This document shows, piece by piece, positions 1 through 9,473 of a stretch of 64,000 bases of DNA. Both the position numbers and the translations under genes were made by a program. This DNA is from Planifilum sp021793745 (GTDB lineage Bacteria; Bacillota; Bacilli; Thermoactinomycetales; DSM-44946), in the NCBI GenBank assembly GCA_937983105.1, contig CALKAM010000032.1, positions 91,445 to 155,444 on the forward strand. The letters are read 5' to 3'. Within the stretch, counting starts at the first letter, position 1; every line of letters starts with the position of its first letter. Under the pieces are notes generated by a model that did not search any database, was not told where the DNA came from, and worked only from the letters and a program-made list of their open reading frames with translations.

Positions 1-101
1 AGCCCGATCAACGCCGCTGTGCCAAGAATGATTCCATACCAATGAATCTTTATCGGTCCCAGGGATAGGGCAACCGGATCGATCACCTGTGCAAACAACA
101 T
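1..101 (-). CDS. lgt: Prolipoprotein diacylglyceryl transferase, N-terminal fragment (cut by window edge)
   Basis: The first 101 bases read on the minus strand as the first 33 residues of Lgt, the membrane enzyme that moves diacylglyceryl from phosphatidylglycerol to the lipobox cysteine of prolipoproteins. The visible text includes IDPVALSLGPIKIHWYGII, the typical Lgt start in which a periplasmic segment leads into the first membrane helix. The ATG at 101 follows a GAAGGGAG ribosome binding site at about 9 bases. The rest lies outside the window. hprK next to lgt is the usual Bacillales order. Its likely clients here include the lipoproteins at 19778, 36657, 43479, 54312 and 62715. Confidence 0.9.
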   Translation of the reverse strand, partial: MLFAQVIDPVALSLGPIKIHWYGIILGTAALIG

Positions 102-576
102 CCGATGGCGCTCCCTTCAAAAATAGGTTTCGTGTCCCCTGTTCTTTTTCCCATTGTAACCTAGATGATATCAAAAAAGAATGAGGGCGTCCTCAGGGAT
201 CCCCATCCGATGCTCACAATCGGTCCGGGTCCTGTTCTCGAAAACCGGGATAAATCCCCATGCGGAGACGCCACAGCGAAGTCAGCCCCACAACCAAAGG
301 GATGAACGGCAATTCCCGTTGAACAAATTTAATTATTGATCGGAAATTGATTTCGTTCTTTGATCCATACCGTTTCAACCTTGAAGGGTTGTTTCGGTCA
401 TCATCGCTCATGCGCTTAAGGGAACGGAGAATCGGGGGTTTTCGGCATCCCGTGCGGAACATGACGAGGCACTGCTTCAGGGGCTGCGACCAAAAAGGAA
501 ACGGTCTTTGAGGGGGGCTTAAGAAGGGCTGCCGATGCCGGACAGGGGCCAAACCCAGCCATTGGAGCCGGCCCCT
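102..576. other. 475-bp gap between hprK and lgt, no convincing gene
   Basis: This stretch separates hprK from lgt, which usually lie almost end to end. A 112-codon open frame on the minus strand (214-552) has no ribosome binding site at any of its starts and matches no family I know. A minus-strand TACAAT (plus coordinates 153-158) about 55 bases upstream of lgt could be the -10 box of a separate lgt promoter, but its -35 is poor. Part of the region (300-380) is clearly more AT-rich than its neighbours. Confidence 0.5.
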
Positions 577-1512
577 TCAATCCAGTTCATCGGCGTCGTC
601 AATGGCCGAGCTCAGCCGTTCGGAGAATTGGCGGGCGGCGTTGTAGCCCATCTTCTTCAGCCGGAAGTTCATCGCCGCCACCTCGATGATCACCGCCAGG
701 TTGCGGCCCGGCCGAACCGGGATGGTGAGCTGGGGAAGTTCCGTGCCGATAATGCGGATCCGCTCCTCATCCAAACCGAGGCGGTCATATTGGCGGTCTT
801 CCTGCCACGCTTCCAGGCGGATCGCCAGGGAGATCTTTTTGTAGTCCCGGACGGCGCCGGCGCCGAAGAGGGTCATCACGTCGATGATCCCCAAACCCCG
901 GATCTCCAATAGGTGCCGGATCAGCTCCGGCGCATGGCCGACCAGGGTCTCCTCCTCGGTCTGGATGATTTCCACGGCGTCATCGGCCACCAGCCGATGG
1001 CCCCGTTTAATCAGCTCCAGGGCCGTTTCACTTTTCCCGATCCCGCTGGCTCCCATCAGGAGCACTCCGACCCCGTACACATCGACGAGCACTCCATGCA
1101 GGGTGGTGGTAGGCGCCAACCGTTTCTCCAGATAGTTGGTCACCTTGCTTCCGAATTTGGTGGTCGACAGGGATGTGCATAAAACCGGAATCCCCTTTTG
1201 CTGCGCCGCATCTTCCAGCTCCTTTGGCGCCTTCTGATTTCGGGTGATGCAGAAACAGGGCGTCCGATCGTCGCACAGGCGGTAGACCCGCTCCCGGCGG
1301 ATCGCCTCCGGCAACCCGGCGATGAAGGTGAGCTCCGTCCTTCCCAACATTTGCAGCCGTTCGGCGGGAAAATAGGTAAAGAATCCGGCCAGTTCCAAGC
1401 CCGGCCGGTACAAATCGCTCGTCGTGATGACCCGATCGAGCCCCTCCCACCCGGCCAAAACCTCCAGATCAAATTGCCGCACCAGTTCCCTGACGGTAAC
1501 CTCTTTTCCCAC
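577..1512 (-). CDS. hprK: HPr kinase/phosphorylase
   Basis: Bifunctional enzyme that phosphorylates HPr (and Crh where present) on Ser46 and removes the phosphate again. HPr-Ser-P is the corepressor of CcpA, so this is the sensor of carbon catabolite repression. The product is 311 residues, the normal length. The N-terminal domain (about 1-130) is followed by the kinase core, with conserved His139, P-loop GASGIGKS at 154-161 and the family signature LLEIRGLGIIDV at 201-212. The start is GTG at 1512, 7 bases after GGGGGTG. That ribosome binding site lies inside a hairpin (1517-1548). A cre site in this window at 63579-63593 shows that the CcpA circuit is used here. Confidence 0.97.
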   Translation of the reverse strand: MGKEVTVRELVRQFDLEVLAGWEGLDRVITTSDLYRPGLELAGFFTYFPAERLQMLGRTELTFIAGLPEAIRRERVYRLCDDRTPCFCITRNQKAPKELEDAAQQKGIPVLCTSLSTTKFGSKVTNYLEKRLAPTTTLHGVLVDVYGVGVLLMGASGIGKSETALELIKRGHRLVADDAVEIIQTEEETLVGHAPELIRHLLEIRGLGIIDVMTLFGAGAVRDYKKISLAIRLEAWQEDRQYDRLGLDEERIRIIGTELPQLTIPVRPGRNLAVIIEVAAMNFRLKKMGYNAARQFSERLSSAIDDADELD

Positions 1513-1516
1513 TCGA

Positions 1517-1548
1517 TTTCACCCCCTTTATCGCTGATAAAGGTGAAA
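1517..1548 (-). promoter_or_regulatory. Hairpin sequestering the hprK ribosome binding site
   Basis: In the minus-strand transcript a 6-bp outer stem (1517-1522 with 1543-1548) and a 7-bp inner stem (1526-1532 with 1536-1542) enclose a 3-base loop, with a 3-base bulge. The hprK Shine-Dalgarno sequence AAAGGGGGTG makes up most of the 3' arm. There is no U-tract, so this is not an ordinary terminator for the ATPase gene upstream. It should reduce hprK translation unless it is melted or opened by ribosomes. The pairing is seen in sequence; the function is inferred. Confidence 0.55.
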
Positions 1549-1577
1549 GGGCGACCGGCGAGCCGGCCGCCCCCATT

Positions 1578-2687
<1,110 letters not shown>

Positions 2688-2812
2688 GCGCTCCTCCCCC
2701 TTTGGTCGCATGTCATTCGGTCCATTTTCATTCTAGCGGAAATCGACTGAAAGAAACTATAAGGGGGATGCACAAAAACGCAGGGAACGGTTTGGTCAAT
2801 CTGCACAAGCCG

Positions 2813-3808
2813 CTACCTCCGCACCTTGGTGCTCAACAACAGGGCCAGGTACATCGCCACCCCATCCTCGAATCGGCGGGCATCCAGACCGGTCTCCTGT
2901 TTCAGCCGATCCAGCCGGTACAGAAGGGTATTGCGATGGAGATGCAAGCGGCGGGCGGCCTCGCTCACGTTGCCGTCCAGGCGGAAAAAGATCTCCAGGG
3001 TCCTCCGGCCTTCTCCCTCTTCCCAAAAAGGCACGGGGGAAAGACTTCTTAAAAAATCCTCCGCCGCTTCCCGGTCGATTTGATCGAGGAGGCGCTCCAA
3101 CCGGAGCTGCCAGGTTCCGTGGACCGTCCGTTCCGGATAAAAGGTGCGTCCCAGGCGGCCGGCTTCCCGGAGGGAAGAAACGGCCCCGGGCAATTCGCGG
3201 GGGGATCCCACCGGCGGATGAACCACCACCCGGACCGGCTCACCCGCTTCGCTGGTGAGGACATCGGCCAATCCCTCGGCGGCCCCCAACAGCACCGCCT
3301 GCCAGGGCTCTCCCCCGTCGGCGTCCACCAGTACCCAGGGAACCAAGAGCAGCAACTCCCCGGGGTCCAGGGGAAGGATCCAGGTCTTCTCCCCGAAATA
3401 GCGGACGAGGACGCGGCGGATCTCCGCCGAACCCCCTCCCTCGATGTCTCCCTGGTGAAACACGAAAAAGGGAACCCGCCGTTCCCAGGGAAGCCTTTCG
3501 ACGGCGGGGGGCGGTTCGAGGGGATTGTTCTTTTCCTCCGAGTCCTTCAACCAGCGGAGAAGCGGGTTATCCTCCGGACCGTCTCCCCTTTCCCGCTCCC
3601 ATTCGGCCAGCAAAAGTCGGACGAGGGATACCTCCCGCGGGGAAAGAGGCCCCTCCACCTCCAACCAGACCGTTTTCCCCTCCCTTGGGCGGCGGAGGGG
3701 AAACCGCAGGGCGCCTTCTATCCCCTTCGCTCCCTCGGGGCGGAGGTGCACCGGGGAACCGAGCGCCCCTCTCAATTTGCCGATCAGGCGTTGCAAGTCG
3801 GAATCCAT
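2813..3808 (-). CDS. CdaR/PucR-family transcriptional regulator
   Basis: A 331-residue protein whose C terminus (about 270-325) is the PucR-type helix-turn-helix. It contains GNVSEAARRLHLHRNTLLYR, with the NVSEAA...HRNTL pattern typical of CdaR and PucR activators. The central part resembles the GGDEF-like domain of this family only loosely, and no N-terminal sugar-diacid domain is clear. ATG 3808 is preferred, with AAAGG about 10 bases upstream; GTG at 3817 is an alternative. It lies 125 bp upstream of the MsmX-like ATPase on the same strand and may control it. Effector unknown. A longer open frame running upstream is only non-coding read-through across ggt. Confidence 0.85.
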   Translation of the reverse strand: MDSDLQRLIGKLRGALGSPVHLRPEGAKGIEGALRFPLRRPREGKTVWLEVEGPLSPREVSLVRLLLAEWERERGDGPEDNPLLRWLKDSEEKNNPLEPPPAVERLPWERRVPFFVFHQGDIEGGGSAEIRRVLVRYFGEKTWILPLDPGELLLLVPWVLVDADGGEPWQAVLLGAAEGLADVLTSEAGEPVRVVVHPPVGSPRELPGAVSSLREAGRLGRTFYPERTVHGTWQLRLERLLDQIDREAAEDFLRSLSPVPFWEEGEGRRTLEIFFRLDGNVSEAARRLHLHRNTLLYRLDRLKQETGLDARRFEDGVAMYLALLLSTKVRR

Positions 3809-3942
3809 CGTTGTCACGCCTTTTGTCCTTGATCTTAGAAAAACGGTGGTGCGACGGGCTGCGATCGGCGGGTGAACGGACCCAGGCAAAAGCGGTGCAG
3901 ACCGCCGGCAAAGCGGCGGCACGCACCTCCCCCGCCCACCGC

Positions 3943-5541
3943 TTAATAGGCCGCCACGATCCCGTCGGCCCGGGGTTCCGTCCCGCCGACCAAGGCGTCC
4001 CCGATCCGCCAAATGATCTGTCCGCGGCCGAAGGCAGCGGGGTCGGAGAGGATCCGGATATCGTGCCCCCTCCGGGCCAAAGCCTCTACGATGTAATGGG
4101 GAACGGACTGCTCTACCCAGACCTTCTTTCCCTCCTCCCACCTCCATCGCGGGGCATCCAGGGCGGCTTGGGGATTGAGATGGCGGTCGATCGTGTTGAC
4201 GATTACCTGAAGGTGTCCCTGGGGCTGCATAAAGCCGCCCATGACACCGAAGGGACCGACGGCCCGCCCTTCCCGGGTCAAAAAGCCGGGGATAATCGTA
4301 TGGTAGGGTCGCTTGCCCGGCTGCAGACAATTGGGATGATCGGAATCCAGGGTAAAATTGCAACCGCGATTGTGCAGGCTGATGCCTGTGCCCGGAACAA
4401 CCAGGCCGGAGCCGAACCCCATATAGTTGCTTTGGATGAAGGAGACCATATTCCCCTCGCCGTCCGCGGCGGCCAGATAGACCGTCCCTCCCTTGGGCGG
4501 CGTCCCCGGAAGGGGATCGGCGGCATAGGCTCCGATCCGCTTCCTCCGCTCCTCGGCGTAGGCATCCGAAAGCAGCTCCTCCACCGGCACCTTCTCCTGT
4601 CGAGGATCGGCGATCCACCGCTGTCCGTCGGCGAAGGCCAGCTTAATCGCCTCAATCTGCCGGTGCAGGGATTCCACGCTGAAGTCGGCGGGGTCGAAGC
4701 CCTTCAGCAGGTTGAGGGCCATCAGGGCTACGAGTCCCTGGCCGTTGGGCGGAATCTCCCACACCTCATACCCCCGGTAATCCACCTTGATCGGCGTCAC
4801 CCATTCCGGCTGAAAGGCGGCCAAGTCCTCGGCACGCAAGAATCCGCCGTGTTTGCGGGAAAAATCATCGATCCGCTCGGCCAGTTCCCCCCGGTAAAAG
4901 GACTCGGCCCGGGTTTCGGCGATGGCCTGCAAACTCTTCGCGTGGTCCGGCGAACGCCAGCGCTCCCCGATCTTCGGCGCGTCTCCCCCCGGAGCAAAGG
5001 TGTCAAACCAGGGAGCGTACAGATCCCCGTCGAGCCGGCGGTACAATTCCACTGCCCGTTTCCAGTGCTTGCCCAGCACCGGTGTCAGGGGAAAACCCTC
5101 CTCCGCATAGCGGATCGCCGGTGCCAGTACTTCCGTCAAAGGAAGTCGCCCGAAACGCTCCGCGCAGGTCGCCCAGGCGGCCGGGGCACCGGGCACCGTG
5201 ACCGGAAGCCAACCGAAACGGGGCATCTCCGTATGTCCCTGTTTCTTGACGGCCTCGGAAGAAATCCCCATCGGTGCGGGACCGCTGGCATTCAGCCCGT
5301 ACAACTGTCCCCGAAACCAGATCAGGGCGAAGGCATCCCCGCCGATTCCGTTGGAGGTGGGCTCCACAACGGTAAGCGTGGCGGCGGTGGCGATGGCCGC
5401 GTCGACGGCATTGCCCCCTTTTCTCAGGATCTCCAGGCCGGCTTGGGCGGCCAGGGGCTGCGAAGTGGCCACCATCCCTCCGGAGGCGTACACGGCCATC
5501 CGGCGGGACGGATGCGGATAATACAGGGGGTCCATTTGCAA
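3943..5541 (-). CDS. Gamma-glutamyltransferase (YwrD-like)
   Basis: N-terminal-nucleophile enzyme of the gamma-glutamyltranspeptidase family, which cleaves gamma-glutamyl bonds of glutathione or other gamma-glutamyl compounds. The precursor self-cleaves before a threonine, most likely the Thr in the GGTVYLAAADGEGNM segment around residue 355. The N terminus (PSRRMAVYASGGMVATSQPL) and GGNAVDAAIA are family hallmarks. There is no signal peptide, as in Bacillus YwrD, so it should be cytoplasmic. Start choice is open: GGTGAGG is 7 bases before TTG 5541, but TTG 5544 and ATG 5535 are in frame. It follows the YvlD-like gene by 26 bp and may share its transcript. Confidence 0.93.
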   Translation of the reverse strand: MQMDPLYYPHPSRRMAVYASGGMVATSQPLAAQAGLEILRKGGNAVDAAIATAATLTVVEPTSNGIGGDAFALIWFRGQLYGLNASGPAPMGISSEAVKKQGHTEMPRFGWLPVTVPGAPAAWATCAERFGRLPLTEVLAPAIRYAEEGFPLTPVLGKHWKRAVELYRRLDGDLYAPWFDTFAPGGDAPKIGERWRSPDHAKSLQAIAETRAESFYRGELAERIDDFSRKHGGFLRAEDLAAFQPEWVTPIKVDYRGYEVWEIPPNGQGLVALMALNLLKGFDPADFSVESLHRQIEAIKLAFADGQRWIADPRQEKVPVEELLSDAYAEERRKRIGAYAADPLPGTPPKGGTVYLAAADGEGNMVSFIQSNYMGFGSGLVVPGTGISLHNRGCNFTLDSDHPNCLQPGKRPYHTIIPGFLTREGRAVGPFGVMGGFMQPQGHLQVIVNTIDRHLNPQAALDAPRWRWEEGKKVWVEQSVPHYIVEALARRGHDIRILSDPAAFGRGQIIWRIGDALVGGTEPRADGIVAAY

Positions 5542-5567
5542 CAACCAACCTCACCCCTTCGGATTGA

Positions 5568-5915
5568 TCAATTCCGCACGCCCTGCCAGATCCCGTTCAG
5601 CACCCAGGAGATAATGCTGACGATGATGGCGCCGAAAAAGGCGCTGAGAAACCCGTGCACTTCAAATCCGGTAACAAGACTGCCCACCAACCAGAACAAC
5701 AGGGCATTGATGACCAGAGTGAACAGCCCCAGCGTCAGCAGGGAAATGGGCAGGGTGAAGAATACCAGCACCGGCCGGATGAAGGTGTTGACGATCCCCA
5801 GAATCAGCGCGGCAAACAGAGCCGTTCCGAATCCCTTCACCTCGATCCCGGGGATCAGCTGGGCGGCCAGGAAGACGGCCAGCCCGTTCAACAGCAGCCG
5901 AACAATCAGGCCCAT
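5568..5915 (-). CDS. YvlD-like four-helix membrane protein (phage holin family 4)
   Basis: A 115-residue, very hydrophobic protein with four predicted membrane helices (about 3-22, 27-48, 55-80 and 88-110). PGIEVKGFGTALFAALILG and the PIS-LLTLGLFTLVINALLFW pattern are typical of the YvlD/phage-holin-4 superfamily. Despite the family name, most members are chromosomal and unlinked to phage. In Bacillus YvlD belongs to envelope-stress operons. ATG at 5915 follows AAAGGAG with good spacing. It lies 20 bp after the DUF302 gene, so the two are probably cotranscribed. Molecular function unknown. Confidence 0.9.
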   Translation of the reverse strand: MGLIVRLLLNGLAVFLAAQLIPGIEVKGFGTALFAALILGIVNTFIRPVLVFFTLPISLLTLGLFTLVINALLFWLVGSLVTGFEVHGFLSAFFGAIIVSIISWVLNGIWQGVRN

Positions 5916-5935
5916 CCTATCGCTCCTTTCAGAGA

Positions 5936-6331
5936 TCAGGATCCCTTCAACTCATCCAGCACTTCCACCAGGACCGCCTCCACCTCTTCGGCGATCCCCT
6001 TCAACCGATCGTCCCCGGTAAGCCCGAAGAGCGCGGTCGGACGGGCCATTCCGATCCGGGTATTCCCCGTTTCGCTGTCCTTGTAGACGACCACCCGACA
6101 AGGGAGGAAGTAGCCCCCCTTCTGATTCCGGGTGAGCACCTTTTTGGGGATTTCCGGGTTGCATACTTCGAGCACGCGATACTCCTGATCCAGTTGGATC
6201 CCCTTCTCCAACAGCTTGACGGGGATGTCCAGCTTCCACAGCACGCCGAACTTGCGGCGGGACAAGGCCTCTTCCACCGACCGTACGGCCTCCTCCACCG
6301 TCAGCTCGGTCTCCACACTGTAATCGAACAT
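5936..6331 (-). CDS. DUF302 domain protein
   Basis: A 131-residue soluble protein consisting of one DUF302 domain. VEEAVRSVEEALSRRKFGVL near the N terminus, the KLLEKGIQLDQEYRVLEVCNP centre and the PCRVVVY strand are characteristic. The biochemical role of this domain is not established. The ATG at 6331 has GAGGAGGG upstream. A minus-strand TACAAT at 6365-6370 may be its -10 box. It is divergent from the MurR-type operon and heads the short run of minus-strand genes leading to ggt. Confidence 0.9.
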   Translation of the reverse strand: MFDYSVETELTVEEAVRSVEEALSRRKFGVLWKLDIPVKLLEKGIQLDQEYRVLEVCNPEIPKKVLTRNQKGGYFLPCRVVVYKDSETGNTRIGMARPTALFGLTGDDRLKGIAEEVEAVLVEVLDELKGS

Positions 6332-6527
6332 CGGTTACCCTCCTCGATCTCTGTTGACACCTCTATTGTATCTCAAAAAACCTCGCGAGTCCTTTTCGCG
6401 ATTCAAAGCGCATCCTCTGGAGCCTAAACGGAGCTTTTCCCGGACTGAGCGGTGCATCGTCGATTTTGAATGCGCTTTCTTTCCAGTCCCAATCTTTCGC
6501 GTCGACGGACTTGTCAGGATTTGCAAA
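6332..6527. other. Divergent upstream region with a cre-like sequence
   Basis: Intergenic DNA between the DUF302 gene and the plus-strand amino-acid operon. A 15-mer at 6466-6480 matches the cre consensus except for one position (T where A is expected at position 6). It lies about 47 bp upstream of the -35 box of the operon promoter. Open frames crossing this stretch lack ribosome binding sites. Confidence 0.35.
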
Positions 6528-6556
6528 TTGCGAAAAATCTAAGACCGTGCTATAAT
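6528..6556 (+). promoter_or_regulatory. Sigma-A promoter of the D-amino-acid operon
   Basis: TTGCGA at 6528-6533 and a consensus TATAAT at 6551-6556 are separated by exactly 17 bp. They lie about 50 bp upstream of the regulator start codon. No other strong promoter is visible before 11779, so this should drive all five genes. Confidence 0.8.
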
Positions 6557-6613
6557 GCAGCCAATACTTCGAATCTTAACCATTTTGAAGTTTAAACTGC
6601 AGAGGTGACGGCC

Positions 6614-7471
6614 GTGTCCGGTTTGGAGGAACGAATTCGACATTATTTCCATCATCTGACCAACGGACAGAAAAGGGTGGCCAAATATCTGTTGGATCAC
6701 CCGGAGGAGCTGGCCGTCCGTTCTGCCGCGGAAATCGGAAAAGCGGCGGGGGTCAGCGAAACAACGGTGATCCGCTTTTGCCACGCCCTGGAGTACAACG
6801 GGTATGCCGACTTGCAGAAACAAATTCGCCGGGGGTTGATTCAACCCAAAAGCAGCCTGGAGCAGTATCGCGCCTCCAAACAGAATCTGGCTGAACAGCC
6901 TCACTTTTATGCCCAGGTGATGAAAAAAGATGTCACCAATCTGGAGCGCACAATCGCCCAAATCCGCGAAGAAGATTTGAATTTGGCCGCCCGGCGAATC
7001 GCAGAGGCACGGCGGGTGGTGGTGGTCGGGATGCGGACTTCTCACGCCGCCGCCCATTGGCTCTCCTTCACCCTCAATTTGGTACGGGGAAATACGCGGC
7101 TGTACCGTCCGGACACCGACGACATCCTGGAAATGACGGTGGATACGGATCCCGGGGACGTATGGATCGCCATTTCCCTTCACCGCTACGCGAAGGCCAC
7201 GATTCACATTGCGGAAACGATACGGCGCAAGGGCGTCTTTGTGATCGGGCTGACCGATTCGCCGGTCTCCCCCCTGGCCGCCGTCAGCCATGTGACATTA
7301 ACCACGGGGTCTTCCCCCGGCTCCACCATCGATGCGGCACCGATGCTTTTTTCCCTCATGAACGCGCTGGTGAGCGGCGTGGTCATACGCGATAGGGAAC
7401 GCTTTGAACAGCGGCGCGCCGCATATGATTCCACACAGATGGAAGATCTTTTCGTCCAGGAGGAGTCGTGA
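6614..7471 (+). CDS. MurR/RpiR-family transcriptional regulator
   Basis: A 285-residue regulator with the N-terminal RpiR helix-turn-helix (about 1-75; NGQKRVAKYLLDHPEELAV followed by SAAEIGKAAGVSETTVIRFC) and a C-terminal SIS domain (about 120-260) that normally binds a phosphosugar. I prefer GTG 6614 because AGAGGTGA precedes it at correct spacing; GTG 6605 would start within that site. Its gene overlaps the next start region and heads an operon for N-acyl amino-acid metabolism, so it probably responds to a substrate or product of that pathway. Family members with SIS domains next to M20 hydrolases and racemases occur in Geobacillus-type genomes. Confidence 0.92.
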   Translation: MSGLEERIRHYFHHLTNGQKRVAKYLLDHPEELAVRSAAEIGKAAGVSETTVIRFCHALEYNGYADLQKQIRRGLIQPKSSLEQYRASKQNLAEQPHFYAQVMKKDVTNLERTIAQIREEDLNLAARRIAEARRVVVVGMRTSHAAAHWLSFTLNLVRGNTRLYRPDTDDILEMTVDTDPGDVWIAISLHRYAKATIHIAETIRRKGVFVIGLTDSPVSPLAAVSHVTLTTGSSPGSTIDAAPMLFSLMNALVSGVVIRDRERFEQRRAAYDSTQMEDLFVQEES

Positions 7472-7473
7472 AG

Positions 7474-8613
7474 ATGAACCTCGCGTTAAAACAATTGGAA
7501 CCGACCATTATGGGAATTTTTCGCCATCTACACAATCATCCGGAAATCAGTTGGCAGGAATATGAGACAACGGCCTACTTGGCGGATCTCTTAAGCCGCT
7601 ACGGATACCGGATAAGGCGATTTGAGGATTGCACCGGCGTGGTCGGAGAAATCGGCTCCGGCCGACCCGTCGTCGCGCTCAGGGCCGACATGGATGCCCT
7701 GTGGCAGGAGGTGGACGGACTTTTCCAGGCCCACCACTCCTGCGGCCACGATGCCCATATGACCATGGTTTTCGGCACCCTGTTGCTTTTCCATCAAAAC
7801 GGCTATTCGCCGCCGGGAACCCTTCGCGTCATCTTTCAGCCCGCCGAGGAAAAGGGTACCGGTGCACTGAAAATGGTGGAAAAACAGGTCATCCAGGACG
7901 TGGATTACTTGTACGGCGTCCACCTGCGTCCAGTGCAGGAATTGAAAAACGGCACCGCCGCTCCGGCGATCCTCCACGGAGCCGCCCGCTTTATCACCGG
8001 TGAAATCATCGGGAACGAGGCCCACGCCGCGCGTCCCCATCTCGGCACCAACGTCATTGAAGTGGGAGCCTCCTTCGTCGAGGAACTCGGCCGCATCCGC
8101 CAGAATCCGATGGTGCCCCATTCCGTTAAGATGACCCGTTTTACCGCCGGTTCTGAGAGCGGGAACATCATCCCCGGCCGGGCCCAATTCAGCCTCGACC
8201 TGCGGGCCCAGACCAACCCCGTCATGGATGAATTGACCTCGCGCGTTTACCGTATCGCGGAATGCCTGGAGCGTTTGCACGGTGTACAGATCCGCCTCAC
8301 CGAGGAGGCCTACACAGCTGCAGCCGAACGGAACCAAGAAGCAGAACAACTGATGGCCCAGGCCATCCGGGACGTCCTCGGGGCTGAACAGCTGATGGAA
8401 CCGATCACCACACCGGGGGGAGAAGACTTCCACTTTTACTCCCTAAAAAACCCTCGATTGAAAGCGACGATGTTAGGGCTCGGCTGCGGCTTACACCCGG
8501 GATTGCACCACCCGCAAATGACCTTTGATCACCGGGCAATCCTCAACGGAATCGAAATCCTTTCGCGGGTAGTAGAGCTCACCTTTGCCCGTCACGAGGA
8601 GGGAAATCCATGA
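7474..8613 (+). CDS. M20-family amidohydrolase (N-acyl-L-amino acid deacylase)
   Basis: A metal-dependent M20D peptidase of 379 residues. HSCGHDAHMTM carries the metal ligands and the GHDAH motif, and PAEEKGTGALKM carries the catalytic Glu-Glu pair. A dimerisation domain (about 175-285) interrupts the catalytic domain, which resumes near GGEDFHFY. The usual activity is removal of acyl groups from N-acyl amino acids. The ATG at 7474 lies 8 bases after AGGAGGAG; GTG 7468 is too close. In this operon it probably performs the last, irreversible step: release of free L-amino acid from the N-succinyl (or acetyl) derivative made by the racemase encoded at 9470. Confidence 0.92.
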   Translation: MNLALKQLEPTIMGIFRHLHNHPEISWQEYETTAYLADLLSRYGYRIRRFEDCTGVVGEIGSGRPVVALRADMDALWQEVDGLFQAHHSCGHDAHMTMVFGTLLLFHQNGYSPPGTLRVIFQPAEEKGTGALKMVEKQVIQDVDYLYGVHLRPVQELKNGTAAPAILHGAARFITGEIIGNEAHAARPHLGTNVIEVGASFVEELGRIRQNPMVPHSVKMTRFTAGSESGNIIPGRAQFSLDLRAQTNPVMDELTSRVYRIAECLERLHGVQIRLTEEAYTAAAERNQEAEQLMAQAIRDVLGAEQLMEPITTPGGEDFHFYSLKNPRLKATMLGLGCGLHPGLHHPQMTFDHRAILNGIEILSRVVELTFARHEEGNP

Positions 8614-9473
8614 CACCACCCATTGTCCTTCGAAGGCTTGAGTCCCTGGAGGAATTAAAAGCCGTGCAGCGCCTGGAGCGGACCGTCTGGGGAATGGACC
8701 CGATCCCCCTTCATCAAACACTGACGGCCGTCAAAAACGGCGGCCTTTTGCTCGGCGGTTTCCACAATGACCGCCTGGTGGGATTCTGCTACGCCTTTCC
8801 CGGCTTTGACGGAAAGCGGACCTATCTGTGTTCGCACATGATGGGCGTCGAACCCGCCTATCGAGGGATAGGGCTCGGAAAGAGGATGAAATGGGATCAG
8901 CGAAAATGGGCTCTTTCCATGGGATATTCCCTGATCACCTGGACCTTCGATCCCCTGGAAAGCATTAACGCCTCCCTCAACCTGAACGCGTTGCGCGCCA
9001 TCTGCGACACATACATCGAAAACTGCTACGGAGAGATGGATGACGAGCTCAACCGGGGTCTTCCGACGGACCGCTTTCAAGTGGAGTGGTGGATTGACAG
9101 CCCGCATGTGACCACTCCCGCCCCACCGACGGCGGCGGTGGGCCCGGACCGGCGGGTATGCGGTTGGTTCGTCAATCCCAACGGGTTGCCCCAACTGGAG
9201 GAAGAAGTGGAACCAACCCCGGCAAGGACAGAAGGCCCTCTGCTGGTGCCCATTCCCGCCGGTTTCCAGCACATCAAAGCCCGCGATTCGGCCCTGGCCC
9301 GGGACTGGCGTCTGAAAACGAGAATGATTTTTCAAACTCTCTTTGCCGAGGGATACGTCGCGACAGGAACGCTTCGTGAACCGGGGAAGCCGGTACACTA
9401 CTATGTTCTGCAAAAAAAGGAGCAACTGTGTCTCGGCCTGCCTTCCAAAACCGAAAAGGGGGATGAAGTATGA
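8610..9473 (+). CDS. GNAT-family N-acyltransferase (COG3375 type), putative D-amino-acid N-succinyltransferase
   Basis: A 287-residue GNAT protein. The acyl-CoA loop is MMGVEPAYRGIGLGKRMKWD (about 74-93), preceded by a beta-strand pair with GFCYAFPGF. The C-terminal third, including the FQVEWWIDSP segment, is typical of COG3375. The start overlaps the stop of the M20 gene in an ATGA, implying translational coupling. Sakai and colleagues described a Geobacillus kaustophilus pathway in which such a transferase succinylates D-amino acids before racemisation. Acyl donor and amino-acid specificity cannot be read from sequence, so the specific role rests on operon context. Confidence 0.85.
   Translation: MTPPIVLRRLESLEELKAVQRLERTVWGMDPIPLHQTLTAVKNGGLLLGGFHNDRLVGFCYAFPGFDGKRTYLCSHMMGVEPAYRGIGLGKRMKWDQRKWALSMGYSLITWTFDPLESINASLNLNALRAICDTYIENCYGEMDDELNRGLPTDRFQVEWWIDSPHVTTPAPPTAAVGPDRRVCGWFVNPNGLPQLEEEVEPTPARTEGPLLVPIPAGFQHIKARDSALARDWRLKTRMIFQTLFAEGYVATGTLREPGKPVHYYVLQKKEQLCLGLPSKTEKGDEV

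Noticed and set aside
214..552. 112-codon minus-strand frame between hprK and lgt
   Set aside because: No ribosome binding site at any start, no recognisable domain and low-complexity N terminus. Kept only as a possibility in the gap description.
3809..4618. N-terminal extension of the CdaR-like frame across ggt
   Set aside because: The extra sequence is an out-of-frame reading of the ggt coding region. A proper start exists at 3808.
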